Made by a program: the position numbers and the translations under genes. From Bipolaris cookei (taxonomy: Eukaryota > Ascomycota > Dothideomycetes > Pleosporales > Pleosporaceae), in contig NRSV01000013.1 of assembly GCA_002286855.1 (NCBI GenBank), positions 1 to 64,000 on the forward strand: DNA of 64,000 nt, given 5' to 3'. How positions within the stretch are numbered: position 1 is the first letter of the stretch; the number at the start of each line of letters is the position of its first letter. Shown in pieces: positions 19,849 to 31,548 of the stretch. Below the pieces are notes generated by a model. It was not told where the DNA came from. It made no database searches and worked only from the letters and a program-made list of their open reading frames with translations.

Positions 19849-21652
19849 ATGGGGTCTGCAGCACATGGCGAAGAAGCCGTAACTACGTATAGTATGCATG
19901 TACTGTATCCCCCTTCTTCTTCTTTCTTCCTCCGCAATCACAAATATACAGTGCTGATATGTGTACGGAAATCAGGTATCATCCAAATACCTCGAGCTGA
20001 CTCGAAAGAAACTCGAATTAACACGTCTGCCACGGGAATTGGAATTACCTGAAGAGCGGATGTGGGAGCAAGGTACACCAAAGTGTGTTCTTGAACCTTT
20101 GTTGGATTTCTGGTACTGCATTCTAATTTCCCCAGCCCTTCCCTTCTTTGCCTTCAATGACGAGAATCGCTTTTTTCAGATCGGCTAATACAGCTATAGG
20201 CTAGAAACCTACGACTGGCGCGCCGCTGAATCCCGCTTCAATTCCCTACTCCCTCAGTTCCGCACAACAATCCGTACCATATCACCGTCAGGAACGCAAT
20301 CTCTCCGCCTGCACTTTGTACATAAGCGATCGACAAGACCGGGCGCTATTCCGCTGCTACTAGCACACACATGGCCCTCGTCGTTTATAGAGGTGCAACG
20401 CATCATTAATGCGCTGACGGAACCGCAGTACGTACCTGATATGGGTGGTGCGGTACCCCAGGCATTCCATGTTGTAGCACCGAGTATACCTGGTTTCGGG
20501 TTCAGCGATGCGAGTATGCAGGAAGGGTTTGGTTTGGAGGGCACGGCGGAGGTGTTTTGGGGGTTGATGGGAAGATTGGGGTATGGGGAGTTTGTTGCGC
20601 ATGGGACGGGGTGGTGAGTTTGTTGCGTGCATGAATGATGGGTCAGTATTGACGTTTTATTAGGGGCTTTAGTATCTGTCGGGTGCTGGCGATACGGTAT
20701 CCGAAAGCTTGTCTCGCGGTGCATACGGTGAATCCGGCGTTCAAGGCGCCGACGTATAGACGGAGTCCGCTACAGTATGTCAAGTGGCGGATTGCGGAGT
20801 TGACGCAGGCAAAGGTACCATTGTTGAGCTTTGGGTACGTTGATAGCGATGTCGAACCACGATCTGGACAACGAAGTGAGGAATTGGGGATGCAGAGTGA
20901 GACAGGTAGTAGTCAGCTGCTGGGACCGGCACTGCATCGTCTCTACTCACTTCGACCGCAGACACTGGCGTTTTCCCTGTGCGACTCGCCTGTTGGTCTG
21001 CTTGCAGCACTCTTGAACGTCATACATACGCGAGATGTTACCCCACGTCCATTTTCGGGCAGGCCGAGGAGCCCGTTCCTTTCGCCGGTGGAGCTGGAGA
21101 TGCAGCAGAGTGATGAGGAGCAGGTTGAAGTTGGTCAAGTACCGTCGGGACTCATGCCGCAATCTCAAGACTACACTGCAAGAGAAGAGGAGAGCGATGG
21201 CAAGAGATATACATGGAGTCCGACAGAGGTGCTAAATTTTACAATGTTGCAGTGGTTGCCGGGACCTGAAGCGGTAAGTGAACATCATCCAATTCGGCCC
21301 CCAATTCTGTATGACAGCTGATAAACAATCCTAGGCCCTTCGCTGGCTGCGTCGTGCATACATGGACACAATGGCTCCATGGTATTCCAACTATATACCG
21401 ACACCGCTCGGAGTATCGAAATTTCTTCCGCACAATAGCAATTCCTCTGCACCTCTGATGTGGGGTACTAGCTTCTGGGACATGTCGTGGGTCAAGCGAC
21501 ACAACGGACGATCCGCGATGCTACCAGGCTTCGAGACACCCGACACGCTAGTTATTGATTTGCGGGAGTGTTTCAGCAGCATGGTGGAGAAGGGACGGAT
21601 CGTATTCAAAGTACCAGAAGGGGTAGGTGAGGTAGTAAGAAGTGTGGATTGA
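19849..21652 (+). CDS. Epoxide-hydrolase-like alpha/beta hydrolase, catalytic residues lost
   Basis: Five exons: 19849-19899, 19976-20112, 20200-20613, 20664-21273, 21335-21652, giving 509 residues. The N-terminus (SSKYLELTRKKLELTRLP) and YDWRAAESRFNSLPQF-like region match the EHN domain of microsomal-type epoxide hydrolases. HTWPSSF near residue 117 is the oxyanion loop (usually HGWPGS). At the nucleophile elbow, where relatives have GGDWG, this protein has GTGWG across a splice junction, so the Asp is Gly (about residue 200). The C-terminal His motif (GGHF type) is also not seen; that region reads RSAMLPGFETPDTLV. An acidic Ser/Glu-rich insertion fills about residues 300-370. Probably a non-catalytic member or a decaying gene that keeps its frame and introns. 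The first exon of 17 codons is the least certain part. Confidence 0.75.
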
Positions 21653-22715
21653 AGCTATAGGTATATGATGGCTGCAGTATGTTTGCTATAGCTGGGAAAA
21701 GACTAAGGTGGAGGCGCAGAGGGGCTGCAAAAGGCATAGCGGTACCATGGTGTATGTAAGTGTAGGGATGCGCGTTCCTGGTCGCCGGGAGTATGCCGGT
21801 CATTTAGGGCGGTGGCACTGCGGCACAAGAGGCTGGCATATCCTGGAGCCGATGATACCGCGGCGGAGCAGAACAGAGCAGAGGCGGTGGGCGGTTTTGT
21901 CGGATAGTGGACAAGGGGATCTGGGGATATGGGGATCTGGCATGGTCATGTTCTGGGGGGGGGGTGTTTTTGTTGCATTATTGCATGTGATATGGCATGA
22001 CATGACATTGAGCTAGTACGTCTGTTGCGAGATGAGATGATTATGATGATGGCAGTGGTAACAGCGAGAGCGAGAGAAGAATGTACTCTAATGCGGTAAT
22101 GATGAATGGATGAATTAATGGATGAATCGAGTAGTCGTGTAGGATATGGTGAAGGAGAAAAGATACAACGCCCAATGTACCTGAGTGATGACGTCGCCTG
22201 GCTAAGTTTAGGCAGCGTCGGGCCCCAAGCGGCTGTTTGGCGCGAACGCTCCAGCCACTTTAGAATGGGCGGTGACGTCCTGCTGCAAAAACACCGCACT
22301 CGTCAAAAAATGCCTGCCGTGTGAAGGCCCAAAGCTCCCACAAACGTCGCCCCAACAACTGCTGCCACGTAGAATTTTGCTCCCTCTGCTCCCTCCATAA
22401 CTTCGCCTGCTGTACGTACATTCCTGCTTCCTCTCCCTCTTCCTCTGCCTCACCATACATCGCTTTATTGCCTCTCTCTCATCTGCGCCTGCATCCGCCT
22501 CCCCGCACTTTTGATTGCAAGAGTTTGACGACTGATTGCTCACAGTCGGTCGTCAGCGCCCAACGTCGTGGTCGCCCATTGTTTAATCTCTGAGCTCTAC
22601 GCCCTATCAAAACACCGTCGTCACGCTGGCAGACGCGCTGTTTTCTCCAGCTTCTGCTGCTGCATAGGCCTTTGTAGCCAGCAGTCCGTCTGTCGTCGCC
22701 TGCTTCGGCTATTCT
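21653..22715. other. Intergenic, upstream of SPE2
   Basis: No gene. There is a run of 10 G at about 21955-21964. The region from about 22330 is pyrimidine-rich and probably contains the SPE2 promoter and start of its long leader. A four-codon ATG frame at about 22309 likely lies upstream of the transcript start. Confidence 0.45.
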
Positions 22716-22763
22716 ATGCGTCGCGAGGACCTGGTACGCTTTCTGTCCAAGCCTGCGAAGTGA
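22716..22763 (+). promoter_or_regulatory. Upstream ORF in the SPE2 leader
   Basis: ATG at 22716 opens a 15-codon frame (MRREDLVRFLSKPAK) with stop at 22761. It is the only ATG between 22716 and the SPE2 start at 23280, a 564-bp stretch, which suggests selection against other upstream starts. GTGAGT overlaps its last codons and CCCACAG ends at 22840, so a leader intron may change its last residues. Polyamine-responsive upstream ORFs are known in the mRNAs of this enzyme in animals and plants. A like role here is inference. Confidence 0.5.
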
Positions 22764-23279
22764 GTTGTACCTTCTCCACAAGCAGTTTCGTGTAAACACA
22801 ACATCCACTGCGAACACGGCGCTGACCTCTCTACCCACAGGCCTCGATAACACCAACTACATCACTCACTTCCACCCCATTATCCACCTTTCTTAGTCTT
22901 TGAAGCAGATCTCCTCGTCTGCTGGACCCGATACTTGCCCAGGGTATCGGAATCTGGTATCGCGAGGACCCCATCGGCTGCCACCATTTCCCGGCGAAAG
23001 GCCTCGTTTATCCCCCTTAACGCGCGCCCCCCCTAACATCGACTACGGTCGCTCTTACATTTCCACATCCACTGCTGCTGGCACACGCCAGCCTCGTCTA
23101 CTCCTCGCGACCCGTGGGCCAATTCTTCTCAGGCGAGCACCGCATTGCTTGTCTGAGCGAGGTTGTGCTGCACATAGCTTCACAGCTAGCCTATCCTCTC
23201 AGTTTGCTCCATTCAATACCAGCAAACCGCCTCCCAGTTAGACAAACTCCGAGCCCGTACTAGTTGCACAGTAAAAGAA

Positions 23280-24878
23280 ATGGTCGCTACCGAGATCCCG
23301 CAGCACTACACTGCCTCGCCTTCGTCACACATTGGCACCCCTCACCTGACCATCAACAAAGAGGCCACCATCGACCTCGATTCCACAAACTCTTTCGAAG
23401 GCCCCGAGAAGCTCCTCGAAGTATGGTTCAGCCCCTCTGCTACTGAGCTGCCTGGCCAGGCCGGCCCCCTCGGCTTGAAGAAGGTGTCAGCCGAAGTATG
23501 GAAGGACATGCTCGATCTGGTCAACTGCAAGGTTCTCTCCGTTATTGAATCTGAGCATGTCGATGCCTATCTTCTCTCTGAGTCGAGCATGTTCGTTTTC
23601 CCCCACAAGGTCGTACTCAAGACCTGCGGTACTACGACTCTGCTCTGGGGCTTGACCCGCATGCTGGAAATCGCTGCTAATGCTGGCTTTCCCTATGTCG
23701 CACCCAAGGCGTCGGGCGTCGCTCCAGCTGCCACACCATACCGCGTTTTCTACAGTAGGAAGAACTTCCTCTACCCCGACCAGCAGCGCGGCCCTCACCG
23801 CAGCTGGCGCGACGAAGTCCGTTACCTTGACGACCGCTTCAAAGGCGGCAGCGCCTACATGATTGGCAAGATGAACGGCGAACACTGGTACCTCTATATC
23901 ACAGGCCCCGACACTAGCCTCACTCCCCCTCCCAGCCCAGGCGAGGAGAGGTCGGAGCCAGACACTGAGACCAAATTCGTGAGCCACCCCCAGCGCCTCT
24001 TGCGTGAGCAGGCCACCGATGAGGAGGAGGATGAGACTCTGGAGGTTCTGATGACCGACCTCGATGAGAAGAACGCCCGTCAGTTCTATCTAGAGGACGC
24101 AAGTGCGGTTGCGGAAGGTCGCTACCTCCAGAGAGTTCGTGAAGCTCGCAAAAACGCTATCCAATCCCTGGGTACCATTTCGGAAGAGAATGGCCACACC
24201 GAGAGTCTGGGTGGCTCTACTATCCTCAACTCAACTGCCAACACCCACACCTCAGATGACAGCTTCGACGTCTTCGAGCAGACATCTTCTGACCACTCTG
24301 GCTTCAACTCGGACGAGGAGCTTACCTTCCCTGAAGAGCTGACTACTGAAGGTCACACGCTTGGTACGGTCGTTTCCGAACACTGCGGTCTAGCGGACGT
24401 CTATCCTACCACCAAGTATCCTGATGCCCGTATCGATGCTTATCTGTTCACGCCATGCGGCTTCTCTGCTAATGGTGTCGTCCCTGCTCCTGGCGGTGCT
24501 CCCAATGGTTCCAAGAAGGGCTCTGACGCTACGCACTACTTTACTGTGCATGTCACTCCTGAGCCACAATGCTCTTACGCTTCCTTTGAGACCAACGTGC
24601 CTGCTCGCCAGAGTGGTCGTGAAACTGCCGACATTGTCGAGCATGTTGTCGGTATCTTCAAGCCCGGCAGGTTCAGTGTCACTCTTTTCGAGGCCAAGCC
24701 CACCGCTGATGAGCTGCCCTTGAAGAATTATGACAAGGGCAAGAGAATGGAGGTGATTCCTGGCTACCGTCGCGTTGATCGTATCGTCCACGACTTGGAT
24801 GGATACGATCTTGTCTTCCGGTACTACGAGAGGGATGATTGGAAAGGAGGCAAGCCCAGGCTCGGAGAGGAGTTTTAA
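23280..24878 (+). CDS. S-adenosylmethionine decarboxylase proenzyme
   Basis: Makes decarboxylated AdoMet, the aminopropyl donor for spermidine and spermine; cytosolic, pyruvoyl-dependent. One exon, 532 residues. The self-cleavage site is YLLSESSMFVFPHK, with cleavage expected between Glu101 and Ser102, Ser102 becoming the pyruvoyl group. The catalytic Cys/Gly region (LKTCGTTTLL) follows, and PCGFSANGV is conserved near residue 395. Fungal enzymes are longer than the animal ones, and here an acidic Ser/Glu-rich insertion at about 215-360 explains the length. The leader is long with one upstream ORF. Confidence 0.96.
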   Translation: MVATEIPQHYTASPSSHIGTPHLTINKEATIDLDSTNSFEGPEKLLEVWFSPSATELPGQAGPLGLKKVSAEVWKDMLDLVNCKVLSVIESEHVDAYLLSESSMFVFPHKVVLKTCGTTTLLWGLTRMLEIAANAGFPYVAPKASGVAPAATPYRVFYSRKNFLYPDQQRGPHRSWRDEVRYLDDRFKGGSAYMIGKMNGEHWYLYITGPDTSLTPPPSPGEERSEPDTETKFVSHPQRLLREQATDEEEDETLEVLMTDLDEKNARQFYLEDASAVAEGRYLQRVREARKNAIQSLGTISEENGHTESLGGSTILNSTANTHTSDDSFDVFEQTSSDHSGFNSDEELTFPEELTTEGHTLGTVVSEHCGLADVYPTTKYPDARIDAYLFTPCGFSANGVVPAPGGAPNGSKKGSDATHYFTVHVTPEPQCSYASFETNVPARQSGRETADIVEHVVGIFKPGRFSVTLFEAKPTADELPLKNYDKGKRMEVIPGYRRVDRIVHDLDGYDLVFRYYERDDWKGGKPRLGEEF

Positions 24879-26063
24879 GTGCTGTTGCTAAGGGGGGATG
24901 CTGATATTCAGTAATCTGGACAATTGATGTGCATCAAGGGGGAACGGTCATTACAGTGTCTTGCAATCGTTTTGTAGTTATTCTAGCCAACTCCACTCTT
25001 TTTGTAACAACTTTGCCTATATCGTCTCTGAATAGCAAGCCTAGCTTGTAATGATGCATTACATAGTGTTGATAAGAGTTCGTCATAAATATAAAATCAC
25101 AGTGTACAGCTTTTCCCTTGACTATTGTTCACAATTCCAACTCCTACATACTGTCTTCTAACCAAAATTATATCTCATGTCCAAACCTTAATCAGGTACT
25201 GAGGTACTAACCACGTGACGCCAGATCTATGCGGACACCTGTGCACAGGGCTCGGGAGTACATCAATCTCTTTCCCTTCGAGAGGAGAATAGAGATGGCA
25301 ATGAACCATAGTTACTTGCCACCTCTACTCACCCGCACGCTGCGTACACCATGCAATTAGCCGTATCGACTTAGACATCTTCTTGCTGACACCAAGTGCT
25401 GGCTAGCCAATAGAGTCCATTCAACATCTTATAAGAATTTTTTCTTAAGCCCAAGACTTGTACTTTGTTCCTTTTCCCCTTTGTATCTGTATTCCTATTT
25501 CCACATCTACTCGGCCTTCATTCCTCTTAATAGCAGTATGGGCTACACAATATCAAGCGTACATACATCACACTCCCTCTTTCTTTCCCTTTCTTACCAC
25601 TCAATTGACTCTTGAACTCTACACACCAGCGTGTCAGTACATCCATCTATTCTCCCAATACTGCACTGTATTTCATCTAGCACTCTCAGTCATGCTTCTC
25701 TTCTCTTTCATGTATGCTCTGTACCCTAGCTATGAACACCTACTATTTCAAGTAGTTGTTTTGATATGTTCAGACGCCCAAATAACATAAATGCGAGTGA
25801 AATGGAAAAGGGGAGGGGGTTGGATAATACGTATGATGACTGTACTTGTGTAGGTGGTAAGGACGGGGCAGAAAACAAGGAGGTTGGAATTAGTTGTACA
25901 TGATGAAGTTGTAAAGAGGGGGGGAGATGGATAGATGTGAGTGCACGTATGCGTGTGTCTTTAGTGTTTCATCTAGTTTGAGCCAGGCGTTGCATATCAC
26001 CACACAAGAACACGTCAATAATATCATACGAGCAGCCAAGCATATGAATTTTATGTTACACTA
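24879..26063. other. Intergenic between convergent genes
   Basis: A 1.2-kb stretch between the stop codons of SPE2 (+) and the next gene (-). Only small chance frames are seen, with pyrimidine-rich sequence at about 25440-25700. It should hold two 3' UTRs; nothing else is recognised. Confidence 0.5.
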
Positions 26064-28088
26064 TCATACACCTTTTCCCTTTCCCTTATCCACCCCACCC
26101 ATCTTCTCCAACGCCTCACGCACCCTCCTCACAGCCTCCCTCGCCGCCCGTCTCTCAACCACATCCTGCTCCTCAACCATCTCCTTCTTTTCCGCATTTT
26201 CAATAATAAACCTCACACCCTCTTCCGTACTCTTCAATGTCCGCCTACCTTCTTCTTTGACAGTAGCTTGCCAAGTTTCACGGGCTCCCTCCCATAATTT
26301 CTGCATGCGACGCAGCGAAAAGGTGAGACCGAGGGCTGCGACGGCCGAAGCTTCGAAGACGGAGAAGGAAGACATGGAGACGTAGAGGAGGGTGGATGCG
26401 GCGGAAGATATGGAGGTTGTGCTGAAGGTTTGCAGGAGGAGGCGTTGAGCGAGGGTTTGGAGGGGAGGAACAGTGTCGTTGATGAGTTCGGTGCGGGCGT
26501 TGGATATTTGCTCGTGCCAAGACATGGGTTTGCGAACTGTGGTTGAGAGGTCCATTCGTTGATTTTCTGCTGTTGGCGCGGTATCTTCAGTCGTGGCCTC
26601 GGGTATGCTGGATGCAACAGGACGATGAATCTCATCAGGGTACCCGGCTTGATTCATCCGACCAGCGAGATAGACACTGTTTTTCTCAGCAGAGACAAGC
26701 CAACATCGTTCCAGAATCTCCGAGCTGATCATTGTGACATCGTCGACACGCCAGAGCAGCTTCCACCAGGCCAGCTTGTGCCAGTTCTTTGCCGCGAACG
26801 CTTCGTCGAGCTGGTCACGGAGCTCGGCGTGCGATTTCTCAGCCCAGGTCTCGAGATGGCTAAGAATCGACGCAGTGACCTCTTCGTCAGTTTGGACAGT
26901 TGCAAGTTTCTGCAACCGAGCGGCATCTTCCTTTGCAACACTTGCTTCTACACCATCTGCAACAGAAGCTATAAGCGTCCTCAGTGGAGGCTTAATGCTA
27001 TTAGATGTTTGAAGATCTTGAACTAGCCATTGAGATAGTGTTGGCAGCCCGCTCTGGAACCAAGCTCGCTCGTAGACAGTTGCGTTTTTGATAGAATCGC
27101 GGAAGCTGTCGAGTCCCTTGGTACCAACTGCGATGTTGATAACGGCACTTTCAGCGTTAGGATTTGGACTTGAATCGGTCGATGGCACTGGCAAATCAAT
27201 GGCTAGCTTCACCATATCCTGCATCTCATCAATACCGTCGGCTGAAAATCTTCCATAAGATATGGCACTGTCGAGTCCCTCTCCTAATACCAACGTCTTG
27301 TGAACCGGATATGGGACAGGCAATCCTCTGGCAGAAGTAGCCTGAAGTTTGGGTACTAACAGCGACTCGGTGGAGTTCTCTGTTGACACATGAGGGGCGG
27401 GTTTATTGACGTTAACGTTTACAGTCGAAACAAGGACCTCTAGATTGTGCGATTGGAGAACGCGCGACGGGACGGCGAGGACTCTATACAGTGGTGACGG
27501 TGTAAAGTCATCGGGGTCGGTGCCGTACCTGCACAGACATGTCAGCTGTTGCGGCCTCGTTGCAGCGACCTGAGTGCACCCACTTTAGCAACACAGCATT
27601 CTCACTACCGACGCCTGCCTTAGCCAGCTCCTTCTCCCATTGCCCTTCAGTGGCCAATGGGTCAGCAAGCAACAGCCGTGTCAACTGCTGTGCGCTCAAT
27701 TGGCTATTCAAACCAAGGACTGTATGCCACTGTCAGCGCCTACGCCGCTCGCACTCAATTGCGTGTGCACCGTACCAGCGACTCTTGTGACTGCGTCTTG
27801 GGCGGCTAGGCCCCGCAATGCCAGCTGTAATCTGCTAATGTTGACGTGTGTCTCTGCAGCTCCGCTGAGAGCGGATAGGGCATCGTATAGTTCCTGGTTG
27901 CGTGGCGGGACATTGGGGCGCAGATTTATCGCAGTCGGCGAGACATGCGTCGATGCGGAGCGGGCGCGGAGACTCGTACATAGCCATTCTGGGACATTGC
28001 GACAGCGGAGCGCAAGCGGAATCCGATCAATCGACCCTGTCTTGCGAAGGATGGTCAGTCGCGGCACTGAGGCCACCCATGGAGGCAT
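26064..28088 (-). CDS. Predicted mitochondrial membrane protein (Mmc1-like, tentative)
   Basis: Three exons on the minus strand: 28088-27776, 27719-27584 and 27528-26064, giving 637 residues. The N-terminus is rich in Arg, Ser and Leu and lacks acidic residues (MPPWVASVPRLTILRKTG), like a mitochondrial presequence. Much of the protein is helical. Near residues 525-575 a pair of hydrophobic stretches (SAASTLLYVSMSSF and SAVAALGLTFSLRR) looks like a membrane hairpin, and a charged coiled coil with a Lys-rich end (DKGKGKGV) follows. This layout resembles the fungal family annotated Mmc1, but I name it only by layout. No catalytic motif seen. The intron at 27529-27583 was placed at GTGGGT so that the reading frame continues. 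Confidence 0.65.
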
Positions 28089-28479
28089 CGGGCTTGAAGT
28101 TGAGCATTACTATCACCCTCTGCAGTACTGCAATTGACGTAGGTCGGCAAAGCTAGCTTCGGCCCGCGCACGTGCGCTAGCCATCACCATCTCATCCACC
28201 CTCACCACATACTACATTCACAACAACAAAACCACTAATACATTAAGCATGTGAATTGATTGTGTTTCAATGAGGAGTCGGCTCAATAAAGCCGCAGAAG
28301 TCGGCCAGCAAATTATTACCACCCATCGTAGGGTGATACCTTTAACGTTATATACGCCTGAATGGTATACTGATAACATTTGGTAGCCCGCCAATATCGA
28401 AATCAACAATCAAACCAGCATGTCATGTCATGACTCGTCTCTCGGCTTCGCTCTCCGACCGCGAACGCGTAAATCGCGC

Positions 28480-30517
28480 CTAGCTCTTTCGGTTGCGACT
28501 GGATCCAGATGACCTGCACATATTAGCCATTATACTACAATGTTGCACCACCATCTAGCAATACTTACATGCTAATGCGCCTTGCCACAGTCGCCAGGCC
28601 CTGGTCGTTTTCTGCCTCCTTGGTCGCCTTCTCAAGAGCTTGCTCTCGGCTGACTTCCTGGGATTTCCGTACCTCCTCGTGGCTTGGTGGCAGTCTCTCG
28701 TTCTGCAGATCAACCTTGCGTGCGTCCTCGAAGCTGTGAATTGCCTGCTTAATTCCTTCTGCACCAAGCATCAGAGTACCAGCCGGGAGTCGACCGCCTG
28801 AAGCTGTCTTCAGCTCTGTAACACGCTCAGACTCCTCGCGCAACACTTGGAATACGCGAGAGAGGCGACCAATAGCCAGAATCTTGTTCTTGATGGCACG
28901 GCGCTTGAATTCGGTCGAATCTGGGTCCAGACTCGAGAGAGGAGGCGAAGATGGTCCAGAAGCCAACGAGCTGGGTGTCTCCTCTTCAAGTTCTTCCTTG
29001 GAGCACGTGTTCAAGATGGCAATGAGCATGTCGGTGACTAGAAATAGTTAGTACAGATAATCCGATAGCCGATCAACTCCACATACTCTTCTCTCCAACA
29101 AATGGCAATGACCATGTGAAGACGTCCATGAAATTGGGCAACCAGTACGGGTGAGGTGTGCAGTCTGAAAGTTTTAGTCTTACAACCCACTACTAAGTGA
29201 TATGAACTTACTGAATTGCCGAATGTTCATGACATTGTTCTCATACTTGAGCACAGCAGCCTTGTTGTTATACACATCCAGGTAGTTGGGTGCGCTGAAG
29301 ATTGTCATGACACTTGGAAAACCAGTCGTCCGTGTCTTCCTGTACATTCGGTAGCCCGCATCCTGAGCCTCGTGTGCACGGATAATAGACAGAAGATTGT
29401 TCTTCTCGAGGAAAGCGCATGCAGCAGGGTACGAAAAGAAGTATGAGCATCCACGAACGTGGTTGTGAACAAAGAAGTCGTTGGTCTTCTCTTGACCAAA
29501 TTCCTCGAGCGGGTCAGCCCACAGAATATCGCACATGAGACCATGCGTTGGTGGCTCCCGGAAGCGGTCAATCTAGGACAGTCAGCTACAGTGCTAGAGG
29601 CATTGAAAGCAGCACATACGCTCTTTAGGTCGTCCAAGGTGTGAAGTTCAGGGCTCAATCCACCATGTATACATAAAAACTGCTTGTTCATGACTGCGGC
29701 CAGAGGCAACGCGCAGAAAGAGTCCATGCATGCTTCGTATACGGCCTCGGAGTACTTGTGCTTGCATTCAAGCTTAAAGGTAAAGTAATCGGTTAAGTGA
29801 CGGCACTCGTGGTTTCCTCGGAGAAGCCAAAGGGTGTTGGGGTACCAAATCTTGAGGGACCATAGGTACAGAACACACTACGGTTGTCAGCGAATTGCAC
29901 GTGGAAAGCTTCGCAGCTGTGGCTGTCTTACCTCTATACTGAAGTATCCACGATCAACATAGTCGCCCAAAAACAAGTAGCGCGTCTCCGCTGGGTCGCC
30001 ACCGACCTCAAAGAGCTTCATGAGATCGTAGTACTGGCCGTGGACATCACCACAGACAGTGATGGGAGCGTCCATTTCCAACATGTTGGGCTCCGACTTT
30101 AGAATCTCTGTGCCCTTCTTTATGATCCATAGCGCTTGCTGTTCGGTCAAGCGACCTTCACGGTAAAAGTGCTGCTTGAGGAACTGGATGTTGGGCTTGG
30201 TGCGATCTTGCGGTGAGAAGAATTGCTCGTCGGTGGGCGGGTGGAAGGCAGGTGCTTGCACGTCTGGTAGGCATAGCGCCGTTAGCACATTATTCAGGCT
30301 ACTACGTGTAGCAAAAATGACAGGAACAGGCAGACAAGCCAGACAAAAGCTGTGAAACGGGCATACCTTTGCAGACACGTTCCTGAGTGCTTACTTGGCT
30401 GCCATCTTCCATGGTATGGAGGGTAAAGTCAATCTCAGGGAGAGGCTTCTTCTCCCGTACGGCGCGGATAGCATTGTCGATGTACTTTGTCTGGTCGACA
30501 TCTTGTTGGTTTTCCAT
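28480..30517 (-). CDS. Calcineurin catalytic subunit A (PP2B)
   Basis: Ca2+/calmodulin-dependent Ser/Thr phosphatase controlling stress response, ion homeostasis and growth in fungi, acting with a calcineurin B subunit. Seven exons: 30517-30367, 30263-29932, 29877-29620, 29572-29212, 29164-29087, 29037-28569, 28513-28480, giving 560 residues. Metal-site motifs GDVHGQ, GDYVDRG and RGNHECR and the HGGLSPEL segment are all present. The calcineurin B-binding helix follows (WLPNFMDVFTWSLPFVGEK). Then come the calmodulin-binding segment (AIKNKILAIGRLSRVFQVL) and the autoinhibitory segment (SFEDARKVDLQNERLPP). The last exon codes only ten residues. A Ser/Pro-rich insertion before the calmodulin site is usual in filamentous fungi. 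Confidence 0.97.
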
Positions 30518-31548
30518 GTTGGGCGGTCTGTGCTGTACGCCGTAGAGGGTGAGCGCCAGGAGACGGTGGAGGTGAGGGTAACGAAGTAGTGGGGCGAGCG
30601 CAATGACCTCCTAAGCTCAAGTGGCGGCAACGTGCGAAACGAAGGCCGAGACTCGCTCCTCCTAATACTTTGGGCCGACAACACGAGATAATACCTCAAA
30701 CCGCCGTGTCTGTTCAGGGTATCACACTTTGTCTCGTCGCGTGCTCTCGTGTGTGCGATATGGCGGGGGGCTTTGGTAGGGCCAAGGGTGGGAATGCATA
30801 GGACAAGTCAGGTTGTGCTGCCTGTTCACTGAGGGGCGGGCCAATCAGCGGCCGACTAACGTCATAATCCGGTGAATAGGCTCGAGGTTTTGCTTGTAGC
30901 AAGCAGATGCGTAGTACTAAAGAACAGGAGATGCAGCAATGCACGCCTCACGAGTAAGGCAGCATGGCGGAATGTGATACTCCGCTCCAGCCAGACAAGT
31001 CTGTCACATCAGACAGTTACATTTGATCCTGCCTGGCCTGACAAGGAACGCTTCGCATCCACCCTTGCTTCTTACTCGCAATTGTTAAGTTTCTGACGAA
31101 ACACGAACGAAACAGGCACAGTTGACTCAGCATTAAAATCACAAATGAAGAGAATGGGGTTTGAGTAAAAATGAGCGTTATCATTGAGTGTTGTACAACA
31201 GATACTGTGTATGCAGTGCTCGTAGTCACGAGACTTACTACAAGACTTCTCTTTCATCGATAAAGAAAAAAAAACAAGGCATGTCAGCCGGGTCAAGAGC
31301 TAATCATGAAAGAAAGAACGTAACAAAAGTAGATCACAAGAAGAAGAAAAGCCACGAGCAAGACCCAAGTAGTGACTGCTGCATGTGACTGGAGATATGA
31401 ACACCAAGACCCAAAAGCCCTTCCCAATCCATACCATACATATCCCTATCCGTATTTCCCAACTCCAAACGATGCGTTTCGTAGCCAACGGCTGAATTGG
31501 GTATGTAGGAACGTCTTGCGTGCCTGATAACTGTATGAGCAGTGACGC
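30518..31548. other. Intergenic, calcineurin promoter and LPMO 3' region
   Basis: No gene. The part next to 30518 should be the calcineurin promoter and 5' UTR; the part next to 31548 is the LPMO 3' UTR. Nothing else recognised. Confidence 0.5.

Noticed and set aside
26064..27389. Single-exon model of the mitochondrial protein
   Set aside because: It would drop about 200 N-terminal codons, including the targeting-like presequence, which join in frame through two normal introns.
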